This document shows, in pieces, positions 20,263 through 32,519 of a stretch of 43,674 nucleotides of DNA. Source of the stretch: an uncultured Mycoplasma sp. (GTDB lineage: Bacteria > Bacillota_I > Bacilli_A > RF39 > UBA660); assembly GCA_946500895.1 (NCBI GenBank), contig CAMMXG010000011.1:1-43674 (forward strand). Direction: 5' to 3'. Position numbers and translations under genes: made by a program. A model generated the notes under the pieces. The model had not been told where the DNA came from. It searched no databases and worked only from the letters and a program-made list of their open reading frames with translations. Each line of letters opens with the position of its first letter. The first letter of the stretch is position 1.

Positions 20263-20312
20263 AAATCACTTCCCAAAATATTAAAGAAAAAAAATACCAC
20301 TACAAAAAGTGG

Positions 20313-20435
20313 TTACTTAGATAATACTTTACGACCTTTTTTACGTCTATTTTTTAAAATATTAGTTTCTTTTCTTGCAAAAAATCCATGTTTTTTAGCT
20401 TTTTTACGATTATTAGGTTGATATGTACTTTTCAC
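20313..20435 (-). CDS. rpmH: 50S ribosomal protein L34 (missing from supplied ORF track because it is short)
   Basis: minus-strand translation [43 protein letters not shown] start with upstream AGGAGG. Confidence 0.95.
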   Translation of the reverse strand: MKSTYQPNNRKKAKKHGFFARKETNILKNRRKKGRKVLSK

Positions 20436-20590
20436 GAATAGCACCTCCTTAAAAATTCAAGTGGTTTAATTATAATATTTTATTCTTATTTAGTCAAGTT
20501 TTTTAACAAAAAACACCTCAAAAACAAAATCCACAAATTATTAACTTTTCATTCACAGCACTATACAAAATAATAATAAAGCTCAATTTT

Positions 20591-20841
20591 TTATCCACAA
20601 CTCTTTTGCTTTTAATTGTGAATAAACCTGAAGTTATCCACAATCACAAAATTAAAGAAATACCTGAACCAACCGCGTCTTGTGTATCAAAAAGTAAAGT
20701 TATCCACATTATCAACAATTAACTTAAAATTTTAAATTGTGAATAATAAATAATTTTTTAAAAAAATTTGTTGATAGTGTTGATAAATAGCTTATTTTAA
20801 GGTATTATAGGGATTAACTCGTGTTGATAACATGTGAATAA
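20591..20841. promoter_or_regulatory. oriC: oriC, upstream DnaA-box cluster
   Basis: TTATCCACA at 20591, 20634, 20700; TGTGAATAA at 20617, 20738, 20833; TGTTGATAA at 20778, 20822; AT-rich, between rpmH and dnaA. Confidence 0.9.
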
Positions 20842-20917
20842 AAAAAATTGTCATTTTAGACTTTAAATTACAAAAAAAATGCGATACAATTAAGTTGTTA
20901 AAAGTCCAGACTGTGGG

Positions 20918-22276
20918 GTGAGGTTAAAGTTGGGAAAAGAAGAATTATTAAAACAATTTTTAGATAATATCTACAAAGAAATCAATCCAGCATCATTTCA
21001 TGCTTGGTTCAATGACCTAGAAATAATTAATTTAACCGATGATAAAATAACATTTAAAGTCCCCATGGAAATACATAAAAAAATGTTGGGCGACAACTAT
21101 TACTCACTAATAGAAAAAACTTTATTTAATATAACAAATATAAACTATGATATAGAATTTGTTTTAGAAAGTGATATTGAAGAAACACCAGTAGAAGTTG
21201 TTAGTAAAACGCAAGTTACCAACAATAATTTTCAAACAAACTTAAACCCAAATTTAAACTTTGATAACTTTGTCGTAGGTGATACCAATAGACTTGCCAA
21301 AGTAGCAGCTATGGCAGTCGCGGAAGCTCCAGGGAGAATTCATAATCCATTATTTATATATGGAAAGAGCGGGCTTGGCAAGACACACTTAATGCACGCG
21401 ATAGGCAATTTTATTACAGAAAATTCTAATCGAAAAGTACTTTATTGTACTTGTGATGAATTTATGACGGAATACACAAATATTGCTAACCCCGATAATG
21501 CTAAAAATACCGTGGAATATGCCAATGATTTTAAAAATAAATATCGAAATGTTGATGTATTAATCATTGATGACATTCAATATTTAGTTGGTGCTGAAAA
21601 AACCCAACAAGAATTTTTTAATACATTTAATTACCTGCATCAATCCAATAAACAAATCATAATCAGCAGTGACCGATCTCCAGAAGATTTAAAAATACTA
21701 GAAGAAAGATTAAGATCACGATTTATGTGGGGACTACCGGTTGATATTTATCCTCCCGATTTTGATTTAAGATGTCGAATTATAAGGAAAAAAATTGAAA
21801 ACACAAGTATTGCTAATTTAATTAAGGAAGAAAGCATTGAATATATTGCTAATGCTTGTCCAAACGATATCCGATTCTTAGAAGGAGCAGTAAATAGATT
21901 AATGGCTTATACAGCGATGATTGTTCCCAAAACAATTGATTTAGAATTTACTTGTGAAGCTCTTAAAGATTTTGTTAATAAGAACATCTATTCTAACAAT
22001 AACATTACCAAAATTCAAAAAGCTGTCGCGGACCACTACAATATAACAGTAGAAGATTTAAAAGGAAAGAAAAGAAGCAACAAAGTAGCTCATCCGCGCC
22101 AACTAGCTATGTACTTATGTCGAATAGAAACAGACGAAACATTCCCAAGAATTGGCTTAGAATTTGGAGGTCGAGATCATTCAACCGTAATATTCGCTTG
22201 TGATAAGATTGAGCAAGAATTACTCACAAATCATGAATTAGAACAAACCATAAAAGAGATAAAAGCAAAATTGTAA
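20918..22276 (+). CDS. dnaA: Chromosomal replication initiator DnaA (GTG at 20918 or TTG at 20930)
   Basis: NPLFIYGKSGLGKTHLMHAIGN, VLIIDDIQYL, FGGRDHSTV. Confidence 0.98.
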   Translation: MRLKLGKEELLKQFLDNIYKEINPASFHAWFNDLEIINLTDDKITFKVPMEIHKKMLGDNYYSLIEKTLFNITNINYDIEFVLESDIEETPVEVVSKTQVTNNNFQTNLNPNLNFDNFVVGDTNRLAKVAAMAVAEAPGRIHNPLFIYGKSGLGKTHLMHAIGNFITENSNRKVLYCTCDEFMTEYTNIANPDNAKNTVEYANDFKNKYRNVDVLIIDDIQYLVGAEKTQQEFFNTFNYLHQSNKQIIISSDRSPEDLKILEERLRSRFMWGLPVDIYPPDFDLRCRIIRKKIENTSIANLIKEESIEYIANACPNDIRFLEGAVNRLMAYTAMIVPKTIDLEFTCEALKDFVNKNIYSNNNITKIQKAVADHYNITVEDLKGKKRSNKVAHPRQLAMYLCRIETDETFPRIGLEFGGRDHSTVIFACDKIEQELLTNHELEQTIKEIKAKL

Positions 22277-22293
22277 ATAACTTGTGAAAATAT

Positions 22294-22400
22294 TGTGAAT
22301 AAAAATAAAGTTATAAACAAAAAAATCATTAAAAAAGATGCTTAACTAAAAGCAAAATTGATGTTACAAACATTATCAACACTATTATAAATAATAATAA
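22294..22400. promoter_or_regulatory. oriC, second sub-region with DnaA boxes and DnaA-trio-like tract
   Basis: TGTGAATAA 22294-22302, TTATCAACA 22373-22381, then TAATAATAA at 22392-22400. Confidence 0.65.
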
Positions 22401-22422
22401 TTTTTAGAAAGAAGGAATGAAT

Positions 22423-23541
22423 ATGAAATTTACAATTGAAAAAAGTATAATCTTAGAAGGACTAAGTAATGTAACAAGAGCAATCTCAACAAAGAATGTA
22501 ATACCAGTCTTAAATGGTATCAAATTTGAACTAACAAATAATGGTTTATATTTAACCGCTAGTGATTCAGAACTTACCATTAAGGTATTAATAGAATCAA
22601 AAGACATCAAACAAGTAAGTAATTTAGGTGGAATTATTATCCAAAGTAAGTATATTTTAGATATTGTAAGAAAAATGCCTAGTGATTTAATTAACTTTGA
22701 AGTAATTGATGGCTTAAAAGTTAAAATATATACTGAAAACAACCAATACAATTTAAACTGTTTAGATATAAATGATTATCCAGACGTTAAATTAGAAGAA
22801 AATAAAGATCCAATCATCATTAATGGCGAAGTATTCAAAACAATTATTAATCAAACAGTATTTGCTATATCAAACCAAGAATTAAGACCTATTTTAACGG
22901 GAGTAAACTTCAAATTTACAAAAGATGTCTTAGAAACAGTAGCAACAGACTCATATCGTTTAGCTAAGAAAAATATCAAACTATCTTCCCCAGTAGAAAA
23001 AGATGTAGAAATTGTTATTCCTGGTAAAAATATTATGGAATTAGAACGTATTATCACCGATGATATTGATCTAGAAATGCATATCTTTAATAATAAAGTA
23101 TTATTTAAATATAAAAATATTAATTTCCAAACCAACTTATTAAGTGGAAATTATCCAAATACATCAAATCTAATCCCAAGTGAATTTGCTTATATTGTTA
23201 AAGTAAACAAAAGAGATTTTAACGATGCAATAGATAGAGCAGCTTTACTAACCCAAGGAAAAGACAAAAATATTGTTAAGATGACACTTGATAATACTAA
23301 AATGATGATTAATTCTTATGCATCAGAAATTGGTAAAGTAGAAGAACAATTAACAGTAGAAACAAACAATAAGGAACACCTAGAAATATCATTCTCTTCT
23401 AAATATATGTTAGAGGCAATAAAAACTCTTGGAGAAGAAGAAATATTATTATTATTAAATAGTGATGTCAAACCATTAATCATTAAATCACTTACAGATG
23501 AGTCATTAATTCAACTTATTTTACCAATCAAAACTTATTAA
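22423..23541 (+). CDS. dnaN: DNA polymerase III beta clamp
   Basis: MKFTIEKSIILEGLSNVTRAISTKNVIPVLNGIKFE...PLIIKSLTDESLIQLILPIKTY. Confidence 0.97.
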   Translation: MKFTIEKSIILEGLSNVTRAISTKNVIPVLNGIKFELTNNGLYLTASDSELTIKVLIESKDIKQVSNLGGIIIQSKYILDIVRKMPSDLINFEVIDGLKVKIYTENNQYNLNCLDINDYPDVKLEENKDPIIINGEVFKTIINQTVFAISNQELRPILTGVNFKFTKDVLETVATDSYRLAKKNIKLSSPVEKDVEIVIPGKNIMELERIITDDIDLEMHIFNNKVLFKYKNINFQTNLLSGNYPNTSNLIPSEFAYIVKVNKRDFNDAIDRAALLTQGKDKNIVKMTLDNTKMMINSYASEIGKVEEQLTVETNNKEHLEISFSSKYMLEAIKTLGEEEILLLLNSDVKPLIIKSLTDESLIQLILPIKTY

Positions 23542-23570
23542 AAACGGTTCGACATCGTTTGACAAAAAAA

Positions 23571-23607
23571 CTCCTTTTCATGTGATATAACATTACATGA
23601 AAGGGGG
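23571..23607. repeat. Inverted repeat at comK-like promoter/RBS
   Basis: CTCCTTTTCATGT / ACATGAAAGGGGG, 13 pairs (some G-T) around an 11-nt centre. Confidence 0.6.
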
Positions 23608-23614
23608 CATTGGT

Positions 23615-24067
23615 ATGCCATATATAATTAATGAAAAAACACTTGCTTTAATTCCTAAGGAAAAGCAAACAAAAATACTAGAACTAGAATGTGAAATAAT
23701 TAAAGAAGAAACAATGAATCACATTATAGAACATAACTGTAACTTAAATGGTTCTACTTTTGAAGGAAGAAGAAAGGGAAGTTCTTATTTAATTGGTGCT
23801 TCCTATAAGCCTCCAATTATTATTGATGAAGTAAAAGAACTTATTATAATACCAACCCATTCTAGTAAAAATCCAAACTGTATATGGATTGTCTTAGGAA
23901 ATCTCCAAAAATATCATATAAATCGCCATCATCAAGTGACAGTTATTTTTAGAAACTCTCAAAAACTAGATTTAAACATAAGCTATGCTAACTTTGATAA
24001 ACAAGTTTTAAGAGCCATTCGTCTTGAATCTTCATTAAGAGCCCGAAAACGCAAAAAACACCTTTAA
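23615..24067 (+). CDS. comK: ComK-family competence transcription factor homologue
   Basis: NGSTFEGRRKGSSYLIGASYKPPIIID...IIPTHSSKNPNCIWI...VIFRNSQKLDLNISYANFDKQVLRAIRL matches ComK pattern. Confidence 0.82.
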   Translation: MPYIINEKTLALIPKEKQTKILELECEIIKEETMNHIIEHNCNLNGSTFEGRRKGSSYLIGASYKPPIIIDEVKELIIIPTHSSKNPNCIWIVLGNLQKYHINRHHQVTVIFRNSQKLDLNISYANFDKQVLRAIRLESSLRARKRKKHL

Positions 24068-24082
24068 AAAGGTGCTTTTTTA
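24054..24082 (+). terminator. Terminator after comK-like gene
   Basis: CACCTTTaaAAAGGTGCTTTTTTA. Confidence 0.75.
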
Positions 24083-24156
24083 TGATATAATTATATAGGT
24101 ATAGGAGTACGATTATACCATTAATTTTTATCTATCAGCAAAGTAGGGGCTAAAAA

Positions 24157-25245
24157 ATGGAAATTAGTAGTTTGAAGTTATTAAATTTTCGTAATTATGA
24201 ATCATTAGAATTAAAGTTCTCACCTAAAGTAAATTTAATCTATGGTAATAATGGTATGGGAAAAACCAATATAGTAGAAGCGATCTACATGTTAGGTCTA
24301 ACTAAAACATTTCGTTCCAATAATGATACTATAGTAATTAAAAGAGGCAAAAATATTGCCAAAATAGAGGGAATAATAAAAGACAAGATTCTAAACAATT
24401 ACAAAATAATAATAAGTAATGCTGGTAAAAGAATTAAAATTGATAATAACAAAATTGTAAAAATCAGTGATTATATTACAAAAGTTAATATAATTTTATT
24501 TAACCCTGATGATTTAAAAATGATAAAAGATACTCCAAGTATAAGAAGAAAAATGTTAAACATAGAGATATCTAGTATGAACAGTGAATATCTTCTTTTA
24601 TTAACGAGTTATAACAAGGTTTTAAAACAAAGAAATGCTTATTTAAAAGCCTTGAGTAAAAAAAGTAAATATGATACTTCATTTTTAAATATTTTAACAG
24701 AACAATTAGTAACATTAGGGTTAAAAATTATGTTAATAAGAGAGGAGTTTATTAACAATATTAATTCTTATATCAGTGATATTTACTATAAAATAACTCA
24801 TAAAGGCAGTTTAAAATTAATCTACAAAAGTGAATTTATTGGAAAAAATAAAGAAGTGCTTTTGAAAATGTTTGAAAAAAATATTTCCCGGGAAATATTT
24901 TTAGGTAAAACAATCTTTGGAATACAACATGATGATTTTGAATTTAAAGTAGATAATGAGATAGTAAAAGAATTTTCATCAGTTGGTGAACAAAAAAATA
25001 GTATTATATCCTTTAAACTTGCTGAAATCAAAAATATTGAAAACAAATTACACAAAAAACCGATTTTAATTCTTGATGACTTATTTAGTGAATTAGATGA
25101 AGAAAAAATAAATAATATTTTAGCTTTAATTGATGAAGAATTACAAACATTTATAACCACTACAAATATAGCAAACGTTGATAAAAAATTATTAGAGAAA
25201 GCAAAAGTCTTTCATATCAAAGATGGCGAAATAAAGGAGGAGTAA
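24157..25245 (+). CDS. recF: DNA replication/repair protein RecF
   Basis: LKLLNFRNYESLELKFSPKVNLIYGNNGMGKTNIVEAIY; ILDDLFSELDEEK. Confidence 0.97.
   Translation: MEISSLKLLNFRNYESLELKFSPKVNLIYGNNGMGKTNIVEAIYMLGLTKTFRSNNDTIVIKRGKNIAKIEGIIKDKILNNYKIIISNAGKRIKIDNNKIVKISDYITKVNIILFNPDDLKMIKDTPSIRRKMLNIEISSMNSEYLLLLTSYNKVLKQRNAYLKALSKKSKYDTSFLNILTEQLVTLGLKIMLIREEFINNINSYISDIYYKITHKGSLKLIYKSEFIGKNKEVLLKMFEKNISREIFLGKTIFGIQHDDFEFKVDNEIVKEFSSVGEQKNSIISFKLAEIKNIENKLHKKPILILDDLFSELDEEKINNILALIDEELQTFITTTNIANVDKKLLEKAKVFHIKDGEIKEE
24877..24902. promoter_or_regulatory. Noc-binding-site-like palindrome inside recF
   Basis: 26-bp perfect palindrome AAAAATATTTCCCGGGAAATATTTTT containing ATTTCCCGGGAAAT (24883-24896). 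Confidence 0.8.
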
Positions 25246-27162
<1,917 letters not shown>

Positions 27163-27172
27163 GAGGGTTTAT

Positions 27173-29620
27173 ATGGATAGATTAGAACAAAATAATATTG
27201 TAACGGAAGTAAAAAAATCATTCTTGGAATATTCCATGAGTGTTATTGTATCTCGTGCTCTACCAGACCTCCGAGATGGTCTAAAACCAGTTCATAGAAG
27301 AATTTTATATGATATGCTTCAAAATGGTTTAACTCCAGATAAACAACATCGTAAATCAGCGACTATCGTTGGTGATGTTATGGGTAAATATCACCCACAT
27401 GGAGATTCTAGTATTTATGAAGCAATGGTAAGAATGGCTCAAGATTTTAACTATCGTTATATGCTTGTTGACGGTCATGGAAACTTTGGTAATATTGAAG
27501 GATATGGTGCAGCAGCCTATCGTTATACGGAAGCAAAATTATCAAAAATATCAATGGAATTATTACGTGACATTAACAAAAATACCGTTAATTTCAATCC
27601 GAATTATGATGAAACAACAAAAGAACCTGAAGTATTACCATCAAGATTTCCAAATATTTTGGTTAATGGAACAATGGGTATTGCTGTTGGTATGGCAACT
27701 AATATTCCACCTCATAATCTTGGTGAAGTAATTGATGGCTGTATAGCCTACATAGATAACCCAGATATTGATGTAACAGGCTTAATGCAATATATCAAAG
27801 GCCCCGATTTTCCAACAGGTGCATTAATATTAGGTAATAGTGGAATTAAAAAAGCTTATGAAACAGGTCGTGGAACAATCACGATAAGAAGTCGCGCTCA
27901 TATTGAAGAAAAAAATGGTAGACAATATATCATTGTTGATGAAGTTCCATATGGCGTAAATACGTTAGAATTAAAAAATAAAGTAGCAGAACTTGTTCAT
28001 AACAAGGTATTAGATGGAATCACTGATTATCATGCCGATTTAAAAGACGGAATAAAGATTACAATTACATTAAAGAAAGATGCCAATGCGCAAGTAATCT
28101 TAAATAAATTATATAAACATACTGCCTTTCAAACAACTTATGGTATTATTTTCCTAATGCTTGATAATGGCGTACCAAAAACTTTAGGATTAAAAGATAT
28201 AATTTCAAAATATATTGATTATCAAAAAGAAGTAATTATAAGAAGGACTCAATTTGATTTAGATAAAGCTGAAAAACGAGTTCATATCTTAGAAGGCTTA
28301 AAAATAGCCTTAGATCATATTGATGCCGTAATCAAGTTAATTAGAGCATCAGCATCTGATGAAGAAGCAAAACAAGGATTAATGAATAACTTCAATTTAA
28401 GTGAAGTCCAAGCTGAAGCAATCCTAGAGATGCGTTTAAGAAGATTAACAGGCTTAGAAAGAGATAAAATTGAAGAAGAATTAAATGATTTATTAAAATT
28501 AATTGAAGAATTAAGAAGTATTCTAGCATCAGAAGAAAAAGTTTTAAATATTATAAAAGAAGAACTATTAGAAATTAAAGATAAATATGGCGATAAACGT
28601 CGTACAGATATTGATATGACTGCTATAGAATATATCGAAGATGAATCTTTAATTCCAGAAGAAAATGTCCTTATCGCCATGACGAATAAAGGCTATATTA
28701 AACGTACAACTTCAGACACATTTAAGACCCAAAAACGTGGTGGAATGGGAATTAAGGGAATGACGACAAATGATGAAGATTTTGTCGAACAAATTATCAA
28801 TATCTCATCACATGATCATGTATTATTCTTTACAAATAAAGGAAAAGTATATCGAATTAAGGGATATGAAATTCCAGAATTTAATCGTCAATCAAAAGGA
28901 CTTCCAATTATTAATTTACTGCCAATTGAAAAAGATGAAACAATCAGTTCTATACTAGGTATTTCTTCAAAAGAAGATACTAAATACTTATTATTTGTAA
29001 CAAAACAAGGATTAGTTAAGAAAACAGCAATAGAAGAATTTGCAAACATACGTACGTCAGGAAAAATATGTATTAATTTAAAAGAAAATGATGAATTAAT
29101 CGCTGTAAAACGTACGAACGGTGAAAATTATATCTTATTAGGTAGTGAAAGTGGACGTATGGTCAAATTCAAAGAAGACAAAATAAGAGCAATGGGTAGA
29201 ACAGCCAGTGGAGTAAAAGGAATTAATTTAGATGGAAGTAAATGTGTATGTGCAGAAGTAGTAAAAGAAGATGATAAAATATTGTTGGTAACTGAAAAAG
29301 GATATGGAAAAAAGACTTTAGTTAGTGATTTTAGAGAAACAAGTCGAGGAAGCAAAGGTGTAAAAGCTTTAAATATAACTGAAAAGAACGGTAATATTGC
29401 TTCTGTCAAAGTAGTAGATGAAAATAAAGAATTAGTAATCATGACAAATACTGGAACAACTATGAGGATGTCTTTAGAGCAAATTAATACTTTAGGAAGA
29501 GTTACACAGGGAGTAAGATTGATTCATTTAAAAGATGATCAATATGTTACAACAATAAGTTTAGTTGATAAAGAAGAAATAGAAGATGATGAAAATTTAG
29601 AAACTAATAATAATGAATAA
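27173..29620 (+). CDS. gyrA: DNA gyrase subunit A
   Basis: SYAMSV-like [28 protein letters not shown]; beta-pinwheel C-terminus. Confidence 0.98.
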   Translation: MDRLEQNNIVTEVKKSFLEYSMSVIVSRALPDLRDGLKPVHRRILYDMLQNGLTPDKQHRKSATIVGDVMGKYHPHGDSSIYEAMVRMAQDFNYRYMLVDGHGNFGNIEGYGAAAYRYTEAKLSKISMELLRDINKNTVNFNPNYDETTKEPEVLPSRFPNILVNGTMGIAVGMATNIPPHNLGEVIDGCIAYIDNPDIDVTGLMQYIKGPDFPTGALILGNSGIKKAYETGRGTITIRSRAHIEEKNGRQYIIVDEVPYGVNTLELKNKVAELVHNKVLDGITDYHADLKDGIKITITLKKDANAQVILNKLYKHTAFQTTYGIIFLMLDNGVPKTLGLKDIISKYIDYQKEVIIRRTQFDLDKAEKRVHILEGLKIALDHIDAVIKLIRASASDEEAKQGLMNNFNLSEVQAEAILEMRLRRLTGLERDKIEEELNDLLKLIEELRSILASEEKVLNIIKEELLEIKDKYGDKRRTDIDMTAIEYIEDESLIPEENVLIAMTNKGYIKRTTSDTFKTQKRGGMGIKGMTTNDEDFVEQIINISSHDHVLFFTNKGKVYRIKGYEIPEFNRQSKGLPIINLLPIEKDETISSILGISSKEDTKYLLFVTKQGLVKKTAIEEFANIRTSGKICINLKENDELIAVKRTNGENYILLGSESGRMVKFKEDKIRAMGRTASGVKGINLDGSKCVCAEVVKEDDKILLVTEKGYGKKTLVSDFRETSRGSKGVKALNITEKNGNIASVKVVDENKELVIMTNTGTTMRMSLEQINTLGRVTQGVRLIHLKDDQYVTTISLVDKEEIEDDENLETNNNE

Positions 29621-29627
29621 AATAAAA

Positions 29628-29656
29628 GCATTAGAATAATATCTAATGTTTTTTTA
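29628..29656 (+). terminator. gyrA terminator
   Basis: GCATTAGAataataTCTAATGTTTTTTTA. Confidence 0.8.
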
Positions 29657-29726
29657 GTGCAATTATTTATAAATATAATAAAAATAAGAATGTGGATAAC
29701 TCTAAAATAGGTGGAAAAAATAAAAA

Positions 29727-29742
29727 TGTTTCACGTGAAACA
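29727..29742. promoter_or_regulatory. parS: parS site 1
   Basis: TGTTTCACGTGAAACA perfect palindrome. Confidence 0.95.
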
Positions 29743-29954
29743 ATTACTGAAGTATGTTGACTGAATTATAGCTACAATTTTTTTAAAAAACAAAAAATAT
29801 AATTTATAATATTGAGAAATCTTAATAACTACAAAAAAGTGTTTAAAAGCTAAAAGTTAAAAAATAGATTTAAAGATTGTATTAAAGAATTACAACTTAA
29901 AAATTTCAAAAATTAATACTATTATTTTATTATTAAATAAAAAGTTACTAACAA

Positions 29955-29970
29955 TGTTTCACGTGAAACA
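29955..29970. promoter_or_regulatory. parS: parS site 2
   Basis: TGTTTCACGTGAAACA perfect palindrome. Confidence 0.95.
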
Positions 29971-30243
29971 TTAATTAAATTACTAATAAAAAAAATATAA
30001 ATATTAAAAATAATAATTTATTAATTAATAAACTTATAAAGAAAAAATAGAAGTTAAAATCAAGTGATTCCAATTATAGGTGGAATAATCAATTTGAAAA
30101 GACAAAATATTATTTTCACTTATCAAAAAAATGATTTCATAAAAGAAAAATATAATTTAACTAAGCAAATAGAAAAAACAATTTATTAACATTTGAAATA
30201 AAAAAATAATTTAATTTTTAAAGTACAGCAAAATTATAAACAA

Positions 30244-30259
30244 TGTTTCACGTGAAACA
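30244..30259. promoter_or_regulatory. parS: parS site 3
   Basis: TGTTTCACGTGAAACA perfect palindrome. Confidence 0.95.
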
Positions 30260-30337
30260 TATAAATATAAAATAATAAAATACAATTACTTGTAGATTCA
30301 GCTTGCATTTTAAAACAAAATATGCTAAATTATATAT

Positions 30338-30408
30338 GTGCAACAAATATATTGTAATCTGGTCAGGACCGGAAGGTAGCAGCCACGTCAATCCCTATTT
30401 GTGTGCAC
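30338..30408 (+). ncRNA. ffs: Signal recognition particle RNA, small bacterial type
   Basis: GGTCAGGACCGGAAGGTAGCAGCC core; closing stem GTGCAACAAATA/TATTTGTGTGCAC followed by T-run. Confidence 0.92.
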
Positions 30409-30428
30409 TTTTTTATTGGGTGATAATT

Positions 30429-30842
30429 ATGAATGAAAAATATATAAATCAATTAATAAAATTAGCAAAAAAGGCTTCGAAAAAAAATGAAGTTCCAATA
30501 AGTGCGATAATAGTAAAAAATGATAAAATTATTTCAAAAGCTTTTAACATGAGAGTGAAAAATAACAAAGTACTAGATCACGCTGAAATAATTGCTATAA
30601 AAAAAGCTGAAAAAAAAGTAAAAGATTGGCGACTTTTTGATTGCGATCTATATGTAACATTAAAACCTTGTTCAATGTGTGAAATAATAATAAAACAATC
30701 AAGAATCAGAAACGTATATTATTTACTTGAAAAATTAGAATCAAAAAAAGATTATAATAAAACTAAATTTATAAAACTGAGTGAAAGCGAACAAACGTAC
30801 TCTGATATATTAGAAGATTTTTTTAAAAAGAAAAGACAATAA
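30429..30842 (+). CDS. tadA: tRNA adenosine(34) deaminase TadA-like (start 30429, not 30303)
   Basis: DHAEIIAIKKAEKK, VTLKPCSMCEIIIKQSRI. Confidence 0.9.
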   Translation: MNEKYINQLIKLAKKASKKNEVPISAIIVKNDKIISKAFNMRVKNNKVLDHAEIIAIKKAEKKVKDWRLFDCDLYVTLKPCSMCEIIIKQSRIRNVYYLLEKLESKKDYNKTKFIKLSESEQTYSDILEDFFKKKRQ

Positions 30843-30879
30843 ATAGTTTAATATGATATAATTATATGGGGTGGATTTT

Positions 30880-32505
30880 ATGGATTATAAAGTATTATAT
30901 CGAAAATATAGACCAGATAATTTTTCTAATATTATTGGTCAAGATTATATGGTTTCAATATTAAAAAACGCTATTAAAAACGACAAAATTTCCCATGCAT
31001 ATATCTTTTCGGGCCCAAGAGGAACAGGAAAAACAAGTACTGCTAAAGTATTTGCAAAAGCAATAAATTGTTTGAATCCAACAGATGACGGACCATGTAA
31101 TGAATGTGAAAGTTGCTTACATTTTAAAGAAAATGCTGATATTATTGAAATAGATGCTGCATCTAATAATGGTGTAGATGAGATCAGAGAAATAATTAAT
31201 AACATTAAACTAGCACCGGCATATTCAAAATATAAAGTATATATAATAGATGAAGTACATATGCTTAGTACCAGTGCTTTTAATGCTTTATTACTAACTT
31301 TAGAAGAACCACCTAAACACGTTGTGTTCATATTAGCAACAACAAATATTGAAGCGGTACCAATTACCATTTTATCTCGTTGTCAACGTTTTGATTTTCA
31401 TAAAATTTCTATCCATGACATCATTAATAGATTAAAATATGTAGTACAAAGCGAAAATATATCGATAGACGATGATGCATTAGAAGAAATTGCATATATT
31501 TCAGACGGTGGAATGAGAGATGCTCTAAGTATTTTAGATCAACTTTCTAGTACAATTGAAAATATTACTATAAATGATGTAATTGAGCATTTTGGCTCTG
31601 TATCAAAAAAGCAAATCAACGATTTATATAATTTGATACTCCAAAATAATGTGGATAACTTTGATACAATGATGAAAAAGTTTAAAGAATTAGCTATTGA
31701 TTATAAAGTTTTAATCAAAAAAATGCTTGAAAAAGTAGAAGAAGAAGCCATAAATGTGAAAAAAAATATAAACTATTCAGGTTTAACTTATGAACTATTA
31801 AAAGATATGGCTTTTGAACTAGCTGATATTTCTAATTATGTCAATATGACAATTGATCCATATTTATTAATTGAAATTACGTTATTAAAATACTTTAATC
31901 GAAATAACGACAAAACATTAAAAAATGAAAGTAATATTTCCCAAGCATTAAGTAATGAAAACACGAAAACACAAGAGTCAGTTGTAAGTGAAAATAAAGA
32001 AACTACATCTGAAAATATTTCCCGGGAAATAATTTTTCCTCAAGAAAGTAATTCTGAATTAGTAAAAATAAGAGTAAACAACTGTTTTGTAAATGCAAAG
32101 AAAGAATATTTACAAACAATAAAAGATTTATGGAAAGATTTTATAGAAAATTTAAGTAATAAAAGCTTATTAAATCTATTAGTAGACTGTAATGTAGTCG
32201 CTTCCAGTGATAAAATAGCCATATTAACTAATGTAATAGATGGAACATCAAACTTAATAAATAGCAAATTAAATGAAATCGAAAATGATTTTAATAATAA
32301 ATACAAAGTTAACTACAAATTTATTGCATTAACTGAAAATAAATGGAATGAAGAGAAAAAAGAATATATTATGAATTTAAAAAATAAACATGAATATCAA
32401 TATATAGAAGAGCCAAAACAGGAAGTGGTTGGAGAAAAAAATGTTGATAATATTGAAAAAATCGCTTATGATATATTTGATAAAGAAAAAATAGAAATAG
32501 AGTAG
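30880..32505 (+). CDS. dnaX: DNA polymerase III subunit gamma/tau
   Basis: YRKYRPDNFSNIIGQDYMV, GPRGTGKTSTAKVFAKAINC, zinc Cys cluster. Confidence 0.96.
   Translation: MDYKVLYRKYRPDNFSNIIGQDYMVSILKNAIKNDKISHAYIFSGPRGTGKTSTAKVFAKAINCLNPTDDGPCNECESCLHFKENADIIEIDAASNNGVDEIREIINNIKLAPAYSKYKVYIIDEVHMLSTSAFNALLLTLEEPPKHVVFILATTNIEAVPITILSRCQRFDFHKISIHDIINRLKYVVQSENISIDDDALEEIAYISDGGMRDALSILDQLSSTIENITINDVIEHFGSVSKKQINDLYNLILQNNVDNFDTMMKKFKELAIDYKVLIKKMLEKVEEEAINVKKNINYSGLTYELLKDMAFELADISNYVNMTIDPYLLIEITLLKYFNRNNDKTLKNESNISQALSNENTKTQESVVSENKETTSENISREIIFPQESNSELVKIRVNNCFVNAKKEYLQTIKDLWKDFIENLSNKSLLNLLVDCNVVASSDKIAILTNVIDGTSNLINSKLNEIENDFNNKYKVNYKFIALTENKWNEEKKEYIMNLKNKHEYQYIEEPKQEVVGEKNVDNIEKIAYDIFDKEKIEIE
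32017..32030. promoter_or_regulatory. Noc-binding-site-like palindrome inside dnaX
   Basis: ATTTCCCGGGAAAT perfect (TATTTCCCGGGAAATA 32016-32031). Confidence 0.8.
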
Positions 32506-32519
32506 AAAGAAGGAATTTT

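Noticed and set aside
27465-27731. 88-aa plus ORF inside gyrA
   Set aside because: Alternative frame of a certain gene
30060-30190. Possible small ORFs in the parS region
   Set aside because: Short, AT-rich, no RBS or recognisable product; better explained as non-coding parS spacer
31938-31952. ATTTCCCAAGCATT in dnaX as a Noc site
   Set aside because: Only a half-site matches
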